Shown here: positions 36,201 to 48,617 of the stretch, in pieces
How the letters are laid out: each line of letters starts with the position of its first letter
How positions within the stretch are numbered: position 1 is the stretch's first letter
Assembly: GCA_026214975.1 (NCBI GenBank)
Contig: CM047810.1
Location: 96,984,316 to 97,048,315 of the forward strand
Length of the DNA: 64,000 nt
From: Gentiana macrophylla
Taxonomy: Eukaryota > Streptophyta > Magnoliopsida > Gentianales > Gentianaceae
Direction of reading: 5' to 3'
The notes under the pieces: model-generated
The model's input: only the letters and a program-made list of their open reading frames with translations
What the model was told of the DNA's origin: nothing
The model's database searches: none
Translations under genes and position numbers: made by a program

Positions 36201-39200
36201 GGTAAACTGTTTCAGCAGTTATATGTGCATTTGTTAATTTCTTTGATTCGACGAAGGGTCTTGGAAAAGCAACTGGTTATTGAGATAACACTCTTAGTTT
36301 TTGTTTTGTTTTGTTCATGATAAGCTGGAGAAAAAGAAGGTTAGAACACATAGTAGGCCTAAACGGTCGATCCTTCCCTGGGGCTACTCTACACCCTCTT
36401 TGTTTTCCCCAACTCTCTTAGACCCCTTGCTTTATGAGTTGCTGTCTAATCTTAAACCACGGATGGGAAAATGTCAAAGGTGCAATCTGCCTTTCAGAAT
36501 AATCACCTTTTGATCTCTTAAAGGTTGTTTCTGTCAATTTTTAAAACTGTAAAAATATATTTCTTGTTCTCTACCCTCCTTTTTATTTCCTCTCTTCGCT
36601 TGCTTTTCTTTTCCCCCAATGAGTAATCCTTCTCTCTTGGGCTCCCATATTCACTGTTCCTGTCCACCCACACCTCCTCTTTTTGCCCCTGCATTGGGAT
36701 GTTTTCTTGGACTAGGAGACAATCCTTTATGATCCTTTTACTGGGAAAACACCTTGTGCTTGGGACAGGAAATATTGCAGATGAAAATAGTGGAGTTTGA
36801 GGAAATAGATGCTGGCGTTGTAATCTTGGCGCGGATTTTCGCCTCTAAAATTTAAGGAAGCATCTAAGTTGACAAAGAATTCTCAATTGTCTTTTATTCC
36901 CTACCCCTAGAATTCGTTGAAAATATCTGGTTACCGTTCATTTAATTGGAGAGGTTTGTTTTGGTCTATTCTCTCATATTTGGTCCTCGTATCCCTGACC
37001 CAGCCCATGCATGTGAAGGGGCAATATATCACCATGAATTCTATTTATTAGGAAGAAGGGAAGTGTAACGGGTGGGGGAGGGTTGGGTGTTGCTCAGTTG
37101 AGGATGACACAAGGAGAGAGAATACATAAAGAAAGGGGAAAAAAGAAAAGAGGGATGCTCACATCATTTGATTTTTTTTGAAAGAAAACCCTTTAAAAGT
37201 CTGCTCTAGTTGGATTCAACCAAAATCAAAGGGGTTTGAGGGTGTGTTGGAGACTGTTGGATTCTATGGGTGTTTTTGTCTTTTATGGTTTTTTATATTT
37301 TGTAGGGTTTAAGGTTTAGATGGCCGACCCAGCAGTTATGTTTTTTTTTATTCTGTTTTGATTCTGTATATTTCTAGTAAGGAAAGTCTGATTTGATTTG
37401 ATTCCTTAAAATAAAGGATTTTGAATCAATCAAGACTCTAGGCTTTTTCCCTATTTAAGTAGTGACAGTCTGCTTGTAATCAATCAAGTTTTTTATTTCA
37501 ATAAAACAGAAAGTTCTCCCCTTTAATTTTAACATGGTAACAGAGCTAGGGTCCCTCTAAAACCCCAATTTTGGACTATGTATCTCATAGCCGCCATGGC
37601 CAGTGAGCAGTGCAGTGGCTCGTCCATTCCAACCTCCGGAACCACTGGACCAGGAGGGTCCAGTACCGGAGAGGAGGGATCTGCAAGCAGTCTCTCCTCC
37701 AATCTCCTATTGTCAAGAAAATTGAATAGGGCCAACTATCTGAAGTGTTCCCAAACCATGAAATTAGCCATTGACGGAAGAGGGAAACTCAAATTTCTCA
37801 CTGGAGAAGCAAAGAAGCCAGCAGCAAATGATCCCAAACTTGCCACCTGGAAATCTGAGAACTCCTTGACAATGGCTTGGCTCATTAACTCAATTGAGCC
37901 GACCATTGCAAGGCAACATATTGTAGAAAAAGATAGGAGGAAAGTAGTATTTTATTGATAGTTCCTTATGGAGAACATAAGGACAGGTTACAATATATAA
38001 GGGAAAAACCTCCAACAGCTAGAAAACACTGCTCCAACGGCTATGAACAAGGCTAACGGCTAGAAATGTTTTTCTCGGGCAAAAACAGAAGTAGATAAAA
38101 ACAGGAAAAATATCCTAATTACATCATTAGGACACTTAAGAAAAGAGAGAAAAAGATATTAAACTATAGTATTAACCTATATTTTAACACCCTCCTCAAG
38201 CTTGGTCTGTGGATAGAGTAATGACCTAGCTTGCTCCTCATTCTCGTGAATATAGGTAGAAGCGCATCCCTTAGTAAAAATATCACCACTTGATCTTGAG
38301 AGGTATGAATTCAATGTCGATGTCTTGACCTTCAACCTTTTCTTTGATAAAGTGTCTCACAATGTCTATATGTTTGGATCTCACATGATGAATGGGATTC
38401 TCGCACATGTTGATAAGCAGACACATTATCACAAGATAGAAGAATAGATGCTCTTTCTTGATGTGTAGTCAACCAGATCTTTTGAGCCACAATCCTTCAT
38501 TAAATACCTGGGCCAAGGCCCTCAATTCAAATTTCTCTCAGATCGCTTCTAAACCACCGGTTGTTTCTTACTCTTCCAAGTTGTGAGATTTCCCCAAAAA
38601 TAGAGCAATAGCCGTGAGTAGATCTTCGATCAATCACAGAACCCGCCCAATCAAGATCCGTGAAGACTTGGATCTTTCTATCTTTAGATTTCTTGAAGAT
38701 AAGACCTTGACCAAAGAGCCCCTTTTAGATACCTCAAAGATCCTACGGACAATATCAAGATGTTCTTGACAAGGATGATGCATAAACCGGTCGACTGCAC
38801 TCACCGTGCATAGCATATGTCCGGTCTAGTATGAGCCAAGTAAATCAATTTTCCCACCAGCCTTTGGTATCTCGCCACATCCACAAAAGGCAGATTTACT
38901 CTCCTTTTCCAACTTCACCTAGGGTCAATAGAGTGAGGCGTGTTTGCAATCAAGCATCCCTATTTCAATAAGTAGATCTAAGATGTACTTTCTTTGGGAT
39001 ATGAAAATCCCTCCTTAGATCAAGCCACTTCCATTCCAAGGAAGTATTTCATCCGCCCAAGGTTTTAACCTCAAACTCCTTTGCAAGACAATGCTTTAGG
39101 GATTCAATCTCAGGGCATCATCCTCAAGATGATAATGTCATCCACATATACAATGAGGATGACTCTTTTCCCAAAGAGAGACACCTTGGTGAACATAGTG

Positions 39201-42200
39201 TGGTCACTTGACCTTGTATGAACCCAAGGTTCTTAACAACTTTGGTAAACGACCAAACTAAGCTCTAGGGACTGCTTGATCCATAAAGAGCTTTGTGTAA
39301 TTTACACACCTTATTTTCTGCTCCTGGATAGTCAATTCCAGGAGGTAATTTTAAGTATACTTCCTCCTTTAGGCCATTTAGGAAGGCATTTTTCACATCT
39401 AGTTGGTGTAAGGGCCAATCTAGATTCACAAAGAATAGATAGGAGCACCCTGATGGTGTTTAATTTTGCCACTGGTGCAAAAGTCTCCTGGTAATCTATG
39501 CCATGAGTCTGAGTGTAACCCCTAGCAACCAATCTAGCCTTATGCCTATTAATGGTACCATCAGAGTTGTATTTCAAGGTGAAAATCCATTTGCACCCTA
39601 ATGCTTTCTTTCCTCGGGAGAGAGGTCGTTGTCCAAGTGTGATTATTCTTTAAAGCTTGTAGCTCTTCATTAATCAAATTGCTTTCCACTCAGAAACCTT
39701 AAGGCTTCATGGATAGAGTGAGGAATATTGTTTTTATCCAAGCTTTGTATAAAAACTTGATAAGAAGTAGAGATATTGTCTATTGCTGTGAGATTATATA
39801 AAGGATATCAAGTGCAAGCCCTTGTTCCTTTTCTCAAAGCAATAGGTCTCGCCATCATGGTTAACAAAGTGCTAACAGATCTTTCTGGTGATTCTGAGGT
39901 AGTAACATCCTCAGATTGACCTTGAGATGTGTCATAAGATTCGTAGGATCAACATCCTCGTAATGAGGTTGATGTTCTTGATTTTCAAGATCATTTCTGC
40001 TTCTTCTAGTATAGACTAGTTGAACAGAGGTCTAGGGTATAAAGGTTTGGACTCAGATTGAATGAGTTTTGAGTATTATCGTGGGTAGTGACATCCCCTT
40101 GATTTATACATCCTTTGTCCAAAGAGTGCAAGGTACTAGACTCATATCCCATCCTTGAGAGGAGGAAATAAAATCATGTTGGATTCCTTCTTGATGAAAG
40201 AAAGGTTTTTCTTCAAAGAATGTAACATCAATGGTGTTAAGGAACTTTCTCGGTTTGAGGGCGTAACATTTGTACCTCTTTGTCTGGAGAATAGCCAATA
40301 AAGACACACTTGAATGCCTTCAGTTCAAGTTTGGTCCTGTGGTATTGTGTGGACATACACAATACATCCAAAACCTTAGATGGTAGAGTTTGTATCGTGT
40401 CCTGATGCTATGCTTCAGATAGAACATCCACAGGGGTTTCAGATAGAACATACTAAGACCAAGATAAGACTTAGTATTTTGAAACACAAATTGATTTTAC
40501 TTTGTTTTGCCATACAAACCCAACAGTAGTCTTGTTCATCACAATCAAAACTCTGTACATTCTTATTGATAAACAAACGAGGTACGAGCCTTTTAGATAC
40601 AAGAAATTGGGGTGACCCAATCTATAAAATCGCATTCTTATTGATAAAACAATAGGGTCACTATTATTACAACCAATGTAACCAAAGGATTATTACAAGA
40701 GCAAAGATTCTCGCTTATTCAGAGAGCCGATGTTAGCAAAAGCGCAAGTAGAGAGGCCGTAAGTAGCACTAGCATTGCCAATCATCTTCCCAGAGTTGGT
40801 CTCCTCGTAGGACACATTTATTCTCATGAAACATCACAGATAATTTTTGTCTCTTAACCATTTATTAACGATAAGAGATTACATGAGATTTGGGACATAA
40901 AGCACTGATCAAGGATCGATCCTTGAGAAAATGATGGATCCTATCCCTTGAACTTTGGAAGTGGATCCATCACACTTTTCACAAATCTTTCCTTTTACAG
41001 GAAGAAGGGAGTGAAACAACCCTTATTCCCAAATATGTTCAGAGGCACCGTAATCAACAATCCATTGTTGTTGACCATGGTCGATATAATGTAGAAATGA
41101 GAGTGATTACAGAGTGTGCCACGTATGCGTGTGGAAGTGTTTGAAGGTGTGCCGAGCTGGAAATGTAAAGTAAGAGTCTTTTAGACCTCCATCCTGCTCA
41201 CGAGAGAAGCGAGAGACTCCTTAGAGTACCTCACTCACGTGAGCAGATAGAGGACCTCGGGACTCCTTTCCTGGTCCCAATTCTAGGTTTCCAAAGAGCG
41301 GGGCTTTCCATAAAGCTTCCAAAGCAAGACTCCTGTGATGCCCAACTTTCTTGCAAAGATGATCACGAAAAGGCCTTTCCTTCTGCCCTTTTGAGACGGA
41401 GCTCTTTTTGAAACAAGAGCAGAGGCAGGAGCATCAGATTGAGCGGTAAGACCGATGAGGTTGAGTTCCCAAAGATTAGTTTTCTCTACTTTCCTCATGT
41501 TTGACCTATGAGAAGCGCAGACTTGAGGCTGTGAAGAGGAGATTTGCCAAGAATCCTACCTCACACATCGCCTGACTAGGGTGCAATCCCATTGTGAATG
41601 AAAAGACCTGTCCATTCTCGGATTTCCTTGTGAATATTTGCATCAAGTAGGCACTTCCATTTGTGATCACCGAAAAGATCAAGTTGTTGCCGATTTTGTT
41701 CAACTGGTTGTAAGATCGAGTGACTTCTTGATCACCCCGCTCGATCCTTCAATTGAGATTTTAGATCATGATGGTCGATGTGTTGTCCTTCTTGAGTGGA
41801 GTTCATGAACAAAGAATTTGCATTTCACCATGCAGTGTTGTAGAACACGGTTCTCACTTTGCTCCTGGTCATGGACCCCACAAGCCATGACATAATCACA
41901 TTGTTTTCAAATTTTCCATTGCCTCGCTTGAGGATCATTTTCAAGAGTTCAAGAATTTCTCCAATTAAGTATCCTTCCTCGCTTCTTTCCAAAGAATGAA
42001 CACGAGCAGGGATCTGCACTGAGATGGTAGTTGTTTCCATCGAATTTGTGGTTTGTGAGGAGGTGTGAGTTATCATTGCTACCTCCATGATTGAGTGTAA
42101 CTCCAGTTGAACTTGAAGCTGGAGTTATATCAGAGGATTCAGCAGTAGTTGCCATTTTTGTGATTTTGAAGAAATCTCAGAAAATGGGATTGAGGAAGGA

Positions 42201-45200
42201 GAAGAAGATCTTTAGGTACAAGACTCTGATACCATGTAGAAAAAGATAGGAGGAAAGTTGTATTTTATTGATAGTTCCTTATGGAGAACATAAGGACAAA
42301 GTTACAATATATAAGGAAAAACCTCCATCAGTTTGTAGAAAACACTGCTCCAACGGCTATGAACAAGGCTAACGGTTAGAAATGTTGTTTTCTAGGCAAA
42401 AACAGTAAAGTAGATAAAAACAGGGAAAAATATCCTAATTACATCATTAGACACTTAAGAAAAGAGATAAAAGATATTAAACTATAGTATTAACTCATAT
42501 TTTAACACATATGTTCCTCCCAATGTACCAAGGACATCCGGGAGGTCACAAGAGATGTATTTTGACTTAGAAAACCCTCACATATCTACGATTTGAAGAC
42601 CAAACTGTGGAATCTCAAAGAGAATAAGGATGTAACCACTTAATATAATGAGATAGTAAGTCCATGGCAAGAATTGGACCTCTCATGATGACAAATTGGG
42701 TATGTACCAAGGACAACACCAAATTTGAAAAAGGGAAGAAAATGAGCGGGTGTACTCATTCCTGGCAGACTAAATCCAACCTTGTATGAGGTGAGGGGAG
42801 GATTCTTGGAAGGAAGAGAGACCATTTCGAGCGGCAACAAAGAATTCAGAATCAAGCATTGAGGCATCAGCTTTAGTCTTTAGCAAAAGGTGGTGACATC
42901 AAGGGAAGAAGGCAAAAGCTGATATGTGATCACTGCAAAAAGCAAGGCCATACCAGGGAGAACTGTTGGGGCATACATGGTAAGCCCCCAAACTGGAAAC
43001 CAAAGGGGCAAGCAGGAGCCGGTGAAGACACAAGTACGGCAAATCAAGTGTCTTCTGAACAAGGTGATAAGCCCCATGTACCTCTGTCCCTTGCTATGGA
43101 TCAACTAGAGCAACTCACTCAACTTCTGGCCAACCACACCAAATTTCAAGTGCAACATTGCAGACTCTGGTAATTCTTTTGCCCTCTCAACTTTATAAAC
43201 CAGATCCGAAGCACATGACCTCCTTCTTTGAAAAGTTCTCATATCTACGTAGTGGAGGAAATCAGAAGGTAAAGATAGCAGATGGATCCTATGCTGTGAT
43301 TGTTGGCAAGGATCGCCTCTATCTCCCTTCCTTTATCCTCCATAAGTTTTACATGTTCCTAAACTATCCTCGCAACCTCATATCTCATAACAAGTTGGTC
43401 TCAGAGGCCAACTGTTATATAATGTTTTCCTCATCAAGTAAGTGTGTGGATGGCCTAGGTTTTGGATCTTTGGGGAGGGAGATTGGCAATGCTAAAGTGG
43501 TGGATGGCCTATATGTTTTGGAAGAAAGTGCTGCCGAGGGAAATAATGAAGAACCTAGGACTAGATGTTACAATTCAACTTTGTCTAATTGTGAAATCAA
43601 AATGTGGCATGCTAGGCTAGGAAATCCCAGTCTTGGGTATTTAAGAAAGATGTTTCCAAAACTTTTCATCAATAAAAATGTTTCTGATTTCCATTGTGAA
43701 GCGTGTCAAATGTCTCCAAAGTATAAACGGAACACCTACCCTTCACAGCCCTATAAACCTACCAAAACGCTCACAATCATTCACAAAGATGACTCGGGTT
43801 CCTCTAGACACCATTTTGAATGGACATAGATGGTTTGTTTCGCTTATAGATGATCACTCATGGGTAATATGGGTCAATTTGCTAAAAGACAAATTTGAGG
43901 TAGAACAAGCCTTCAAAAGGTTTTACAACATGAGTTTGACACGCTTTCACACCCTATTGAAATACTTAAAATGTATAATGGCACCGATTATTATAATAAA
44001 GGCTTAAGCGAATTTTTCACAAACCAAAGGGATCATCCATCAAAGCTCGTGTCAACACATCCCAACAAAATGGTGTGTCGTAGAGAAAATCGACTCTCTC
44101 TTCTCGGGCAAAGAAAGTGGCCTAACTACCTATGGGGAAGCACTCACATCGCAATTTATCTTATAAATAGGGTTCATCAAACCTATTGATAAAATTTTAG
44201 AGTCTTTTCCTAACACAAGGCTGATTCAAGATTTGCCCTTGAAAACATTTGGATGTGTGGCCTTTGCACATGCATATAATCGTGGCAAATCCTAGTCCAC
44301 AAAATGCACCTTTGTAGGTACTCTGATAGAAAAAGGGTTACTAGTGCTTTGACTTTGTAAAACAAAAATAATAGAGACAATGGATGTCGCTTTTTGAGGA
44401 CCGAATGTATTTTTAATCAAGATCATCTTCAGGGGAGCACTTAATGACTCTTGAAGATGGTGCATATTTTATGTACTCAATACGGGATTGAAATGCCTAG
44501 CATACCACATACTGCTGACACGGGAAACAAGGTGATGAAGGGTTTGGGAGCTCTATTGGAGGAAAGTCCCCAAAAGATCAAACTCCAAGAACTTTCAAGT
44601 CTCAGAATCGGTTCAAAGGATCGACTTTTTTCAAGAAGTATCCTAAATCCACCACAAATAAGGAATCGACACTCAAGTCGACTAAGATCTGTGACTCAGA
44701 GGCATCCGAGCATACCGACAGCAGTGGAGGGGAACCATCCTCTTCAACCTCAGAAATAACTTCAACACCCTTATCACCCTTGTCAAAAAAATCTCCATCA
44801 AACTCAAAAGCAAACCCTAATGAGCATCTCCTATTGGATGTCCCTATTGCAATCGGAAAACCCCTTGGGGAATGCACCAAAACACCTTAGTACCCTATAC
44901 AGAGCTACCTCACCTACACAAACCTTTCACCTCACATCAAGCCTTCATATCCAAAGATTTCAAAACACAAAATTCCTAGAAATATACATAAGGCTCTCTA
45001 AATTCTGAGTGGAGGACAAATTGTATACGAGGAACTCAAGGCCTTGGTAAAGAGTGGCACACGTGGAGGTGACTAATCTACCAAAGAGAAAGAGACCAAG
45101 AGGATGTGTGGGTGTTTACAATAAAATACAGAGTCGATGGTGAAGTCTAAGGAGAGTCCGATATAAAGGTGCAATATCCTGTGTGTACCTACTCCGAGAG

Positions 45201-48200
45201 GTATAAGGCAAGGCTTGTAGCTAAGGGGTATAGTCGACATATGGCATTGACTACTATGAAACCTTCTCACCAAAGGGCCAAGTTAAACACAATGAGGATT
45301 ATTTTTGCAATAGTTGTAAATCTTGACTTGCCATCAGATCGCTTGGATGTAAAAAATGCTTTCCTCCATGGAAATATAAAGGTGGAAGTTTTATGGAATT
45401 ACCACCAGGTTTTGGCCAAAAAACAAAGTGTGCAGGTTGAGGAAGTCTCTTTATGGACTGAAGCAGAGCCCAAGGGCATGGTTTGACATGTTCGGCAGCC
45501 TGGCCTTCTTCGAGAATTGGCTTCAAGCTGCGGGCACTCCGATCATACCTTGTTTATAAAAAAGGGCACTGATGGGAAGGTCACAGTTCTTGTGGTATAT
45601 GTGAATGACATCATCCTAACAAGAGATGACGCGGGAGGGATACACCACGCCAAAGAAAGGCTCAAAAGTGAGTTTGAGATCAAAGACCTATGGAGACTAT
45701 AGTACTTTACGGGCATGGAAGTGGGTAGATCGATACAAAGAAGATGGTGGTTTCACAAAGAAAATATGTTCTAGATCTCTTACAAGAAATCGGACTGTTA
45801 GGGTGCTAGCAGCTTGGACCCCAATGGAAAGCAACCTAAAGTTAACAAAAAGGAGGGATGAAGAAAAAGAAGTTGATAGGAACATTATCGAGGTCAGGTG
45901 GGTAAGCTCATATACCTTGCACACACAAGACCCGATATCTCTTATGCATTGGGGTATGCCCTGGATATGGCCTAGTGGTGAAGTCATGGGTGCGTAGTGC
46001 ACCTCTAACCTAAGCCGGAGGTCGGCGGTTCGATTCCCGTGAATGGGGTTGATTTCCGATTGATAACACCCTTCAGTGCAGAGGTTTCAAAGGCACTCCA
46101 TGTTGGAGCTACTAGGTTACCTGATTAACCTCTCCTCACTTTTCTGTGGGATCGGGGGTGAGGGGACCCATAATGGTAGGGTTTACCATTTTTTTTTTCT
46201 TATGCATTGGGGGTGGTCAGTCAGTTTATGCACTCCCCAGGGGAGTCCCATTATCAGCCGCGATCAGATTCCTAAGGTACCAAGGCGGAACTGCTGGCGA
46301 GGGACTGCTGTTCAAGAAGAGTCGAAAAGAAGTATTCAAGCCTTTACATATGCTGATTGGGCTGGGTCTAAGGAGAGTAGGTCCACCACAGATATTGCAC
46401 CTTTCTCTTGGGAAACCTTGTAACATGGAGAAACAAGAAGCGGCATAATGGTGGCTAGGAGTACAACCGAGGTAGAGTTTAGAGCCATGGCTCATGGGAT
46501 ATGTTAAGAGTTGTGGGTGAAGAGAGTTCTAGAAGATCTGAGCTTGAATCCAGAAATGCCTATGAAGCTGTTCTCTCTGACAACAAGGCTGCAATTGCCA
46601 TTGCCATTGCCTATGACCCAGTACAGCATGTTAGAACCAAACATGTGGAAGTGGACATACACTTTATCAAGGAGAAACTAGAATCAGGGGTGATCTGTAT
46701 TCCCTTTATGCCATCTGCCCAGCAGACAGCTGATGGCGTAACAAAAGCCCTAATAAAGCGTAACTTCAAGACTTCATGAGCAAGTTGGGCATGATCAACA
46801 TCTATGCTCAACTTGAGGGAGAGTGTTGAAGACTGTTGGATTCTAAGGGTGTTTTTGTCATTTATTGTTTTTTTATATTTTGTAGGGTTTAAGACTTAGA
46901 TAGCCGACCCAGCAGTTATGTTTTTTTATTCTGTTTTGATTCTGTATATTTCTAGTAAGGAAAGTCTGATTTGATTTGATTCCTAAAATCAAGGAATTCA
47001 ATCAATCAAGACTCTAGGCTTTTTCCCTATTTAAGTAGTGGCAGTCTGCTTGTAATCAATCAAGTTTTTATTTCAATAAAACAGAAAGTTCTCCCTTTAA
47101 TTTTAACAGGGTGTTTTTTAAACCACCGTGTCAACATGTACCTCCAGCATACCACTGGGTATAAAGTTTTCCTTAAATTGAACAAACGAAGTAAACCATA
47201 ATAATGTAAAACTTCCTTTATGCGTAATAAGTAGGCTTGTTATGAGGCCAATGGTCCTCCCCATAGGAAAAAGTTGCAGTTTCTTTTGTGTCAATATAAT
47301 TATTTAGTATTTATATTCAGTAGGTTTTGATTTGATTGTTGCAGATGAAGTCTATTAAGTTTGGGTGGTGGGATAGTATGTATGATGCTTTCCAGAAGTT
47401 GAATTGCCTAGGGACAGTCAACAATGTGCCCGGGATTCAAACAAGATGTACAGGCATAGAGGTTGAATCAGATGAAGATGATGAGTGTATTTTTGTGAAG
47501 AATTCTTCAGTGAATGAATGTGGTGAGTATATTAGATTTTCATAAGATCAACATCTGCTGGTGTGAAAACTCTGATAATACGTTGTAGATTAGCAACAAC
47601 CTGTAAGGGTTCCCCCCTCCCAGCATTGCCTACTTGTCATTTTTTGTTTTGTTTTTTTTTTTCCGGACAAACTATATTATTTTATTTGGATGTTGAAGGT
47701 ACATTGATGGAGCAAAAAATCCTCAAGTACATTAGAGAACTATCTCATTCAGATTGTGTCAGAATCGATATTAAGAAACATTTTTTTTTTATGAGAATTT
47801 TTTTACCCTTCTCTAACTGACCACAATAATCCTTAGACCTTCGATAACCTTAAGGCTCCGAACTTTGATTTCTTTATTTGTTTATTTTTTTGGTCTCACC
47901 TGTCATGCCTATGCCCATCCACACTGGGCCACCTTAGCTCTCTTATGATGGATTTAATGTTCACTCCCTCCCTCTGTATCCTCATGATTATATCTTCTGC
48001 ATTTGTGGTCTGCAGCGGAATGGATTGTGAGTTTGTCGTCGTGTGTTTTAGGGCTTCTTTTGTGCTCTGTCTTGGGCTAAAGGCCGGGGATATAATATAA
48101 GAGGATGTTCGGTGAATTCGTTGGTAAAATAGGGTTGGGAAAAGGGTTCCAGGTTCATTTTATCAAATGGACTTCATATCATTTTATACACTGATTCTCT

Positions 48201-48580
48201 AGAAATCAACGATCCCTCTTTGCCTGCACACGGTGATCAAATTAATTTAAGTACAAATCCTTCGTGTACTTATTTTTTGTTCGTCACAAATTGTTATTAA
48301 TCTACTTATCGTCCAAACAGAGGTTATATAGTTCTTCACTGAGGGTCGTTATCCATCCAAGACCTTTTAGCTTGTCCCTTTGCCAATAAGGGATAATCGT
48401 ACTTTCAGTTACTAATTTTCCTTACTTTTGCACCATTTCTCCACCAGAGGATAAGCCTTGTCAATCACTAATTCTCCTTATCCTGCATCCTTATCAGTGT
48501 ATATCAGGTTGTCTGGAATGGTGGTTAATTTCTACTTGCTCATAAGAAAGTTGTTTGTCTGGCAATGTAATCAAGTTTGC

Positions 48581-48617
<37 letters not shown>

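Larger units (their letters stand above)
37922..42507 (-). mobile_element. Copia E, 4.59-kb minus-strand element inside copia D gag
   Basis: LTRs 37922-38189 and 42235-42507 read TGTAGAAAAAGATAGG...ATATTTTAACA on the plus strand. The target duplication is CATAT (37917-37921 and 42508-42512). The minus-strand primer site TGGTATCAGAGT lies next to the right LTR. It is younger than D because it splits D's gag frame. Confidence 0.95.
37245..47108 (+). mobile_element. Copia D, plus-strand element with copia E and a SINE nested inside (9.86 kb total)
   Basis: LTRs 37245-37534 and 46824-47108 begin TGTTGGAGACTG / TGTTGAAGACTG and end TTTTAACA. The target duplication is GGGTG (37240-37244 and 47109-47113). 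The PBS TGGTAACAGAGC follows the 5' LTR, and a purine tract AACTTGAGGGAGAG precedes the 3' LTR. Without copia E and the SINE, D is about 5.0 kb. It has the same orientation as the gene. Confidence 0.95.

Noticed and set aside
47345..47545. ATG at the start of exon 5 as an independent gene start
   Set aside because: It is directly preceded by a splice acceptor, and the sequence joins exon 4 in phase within the NOV family order.
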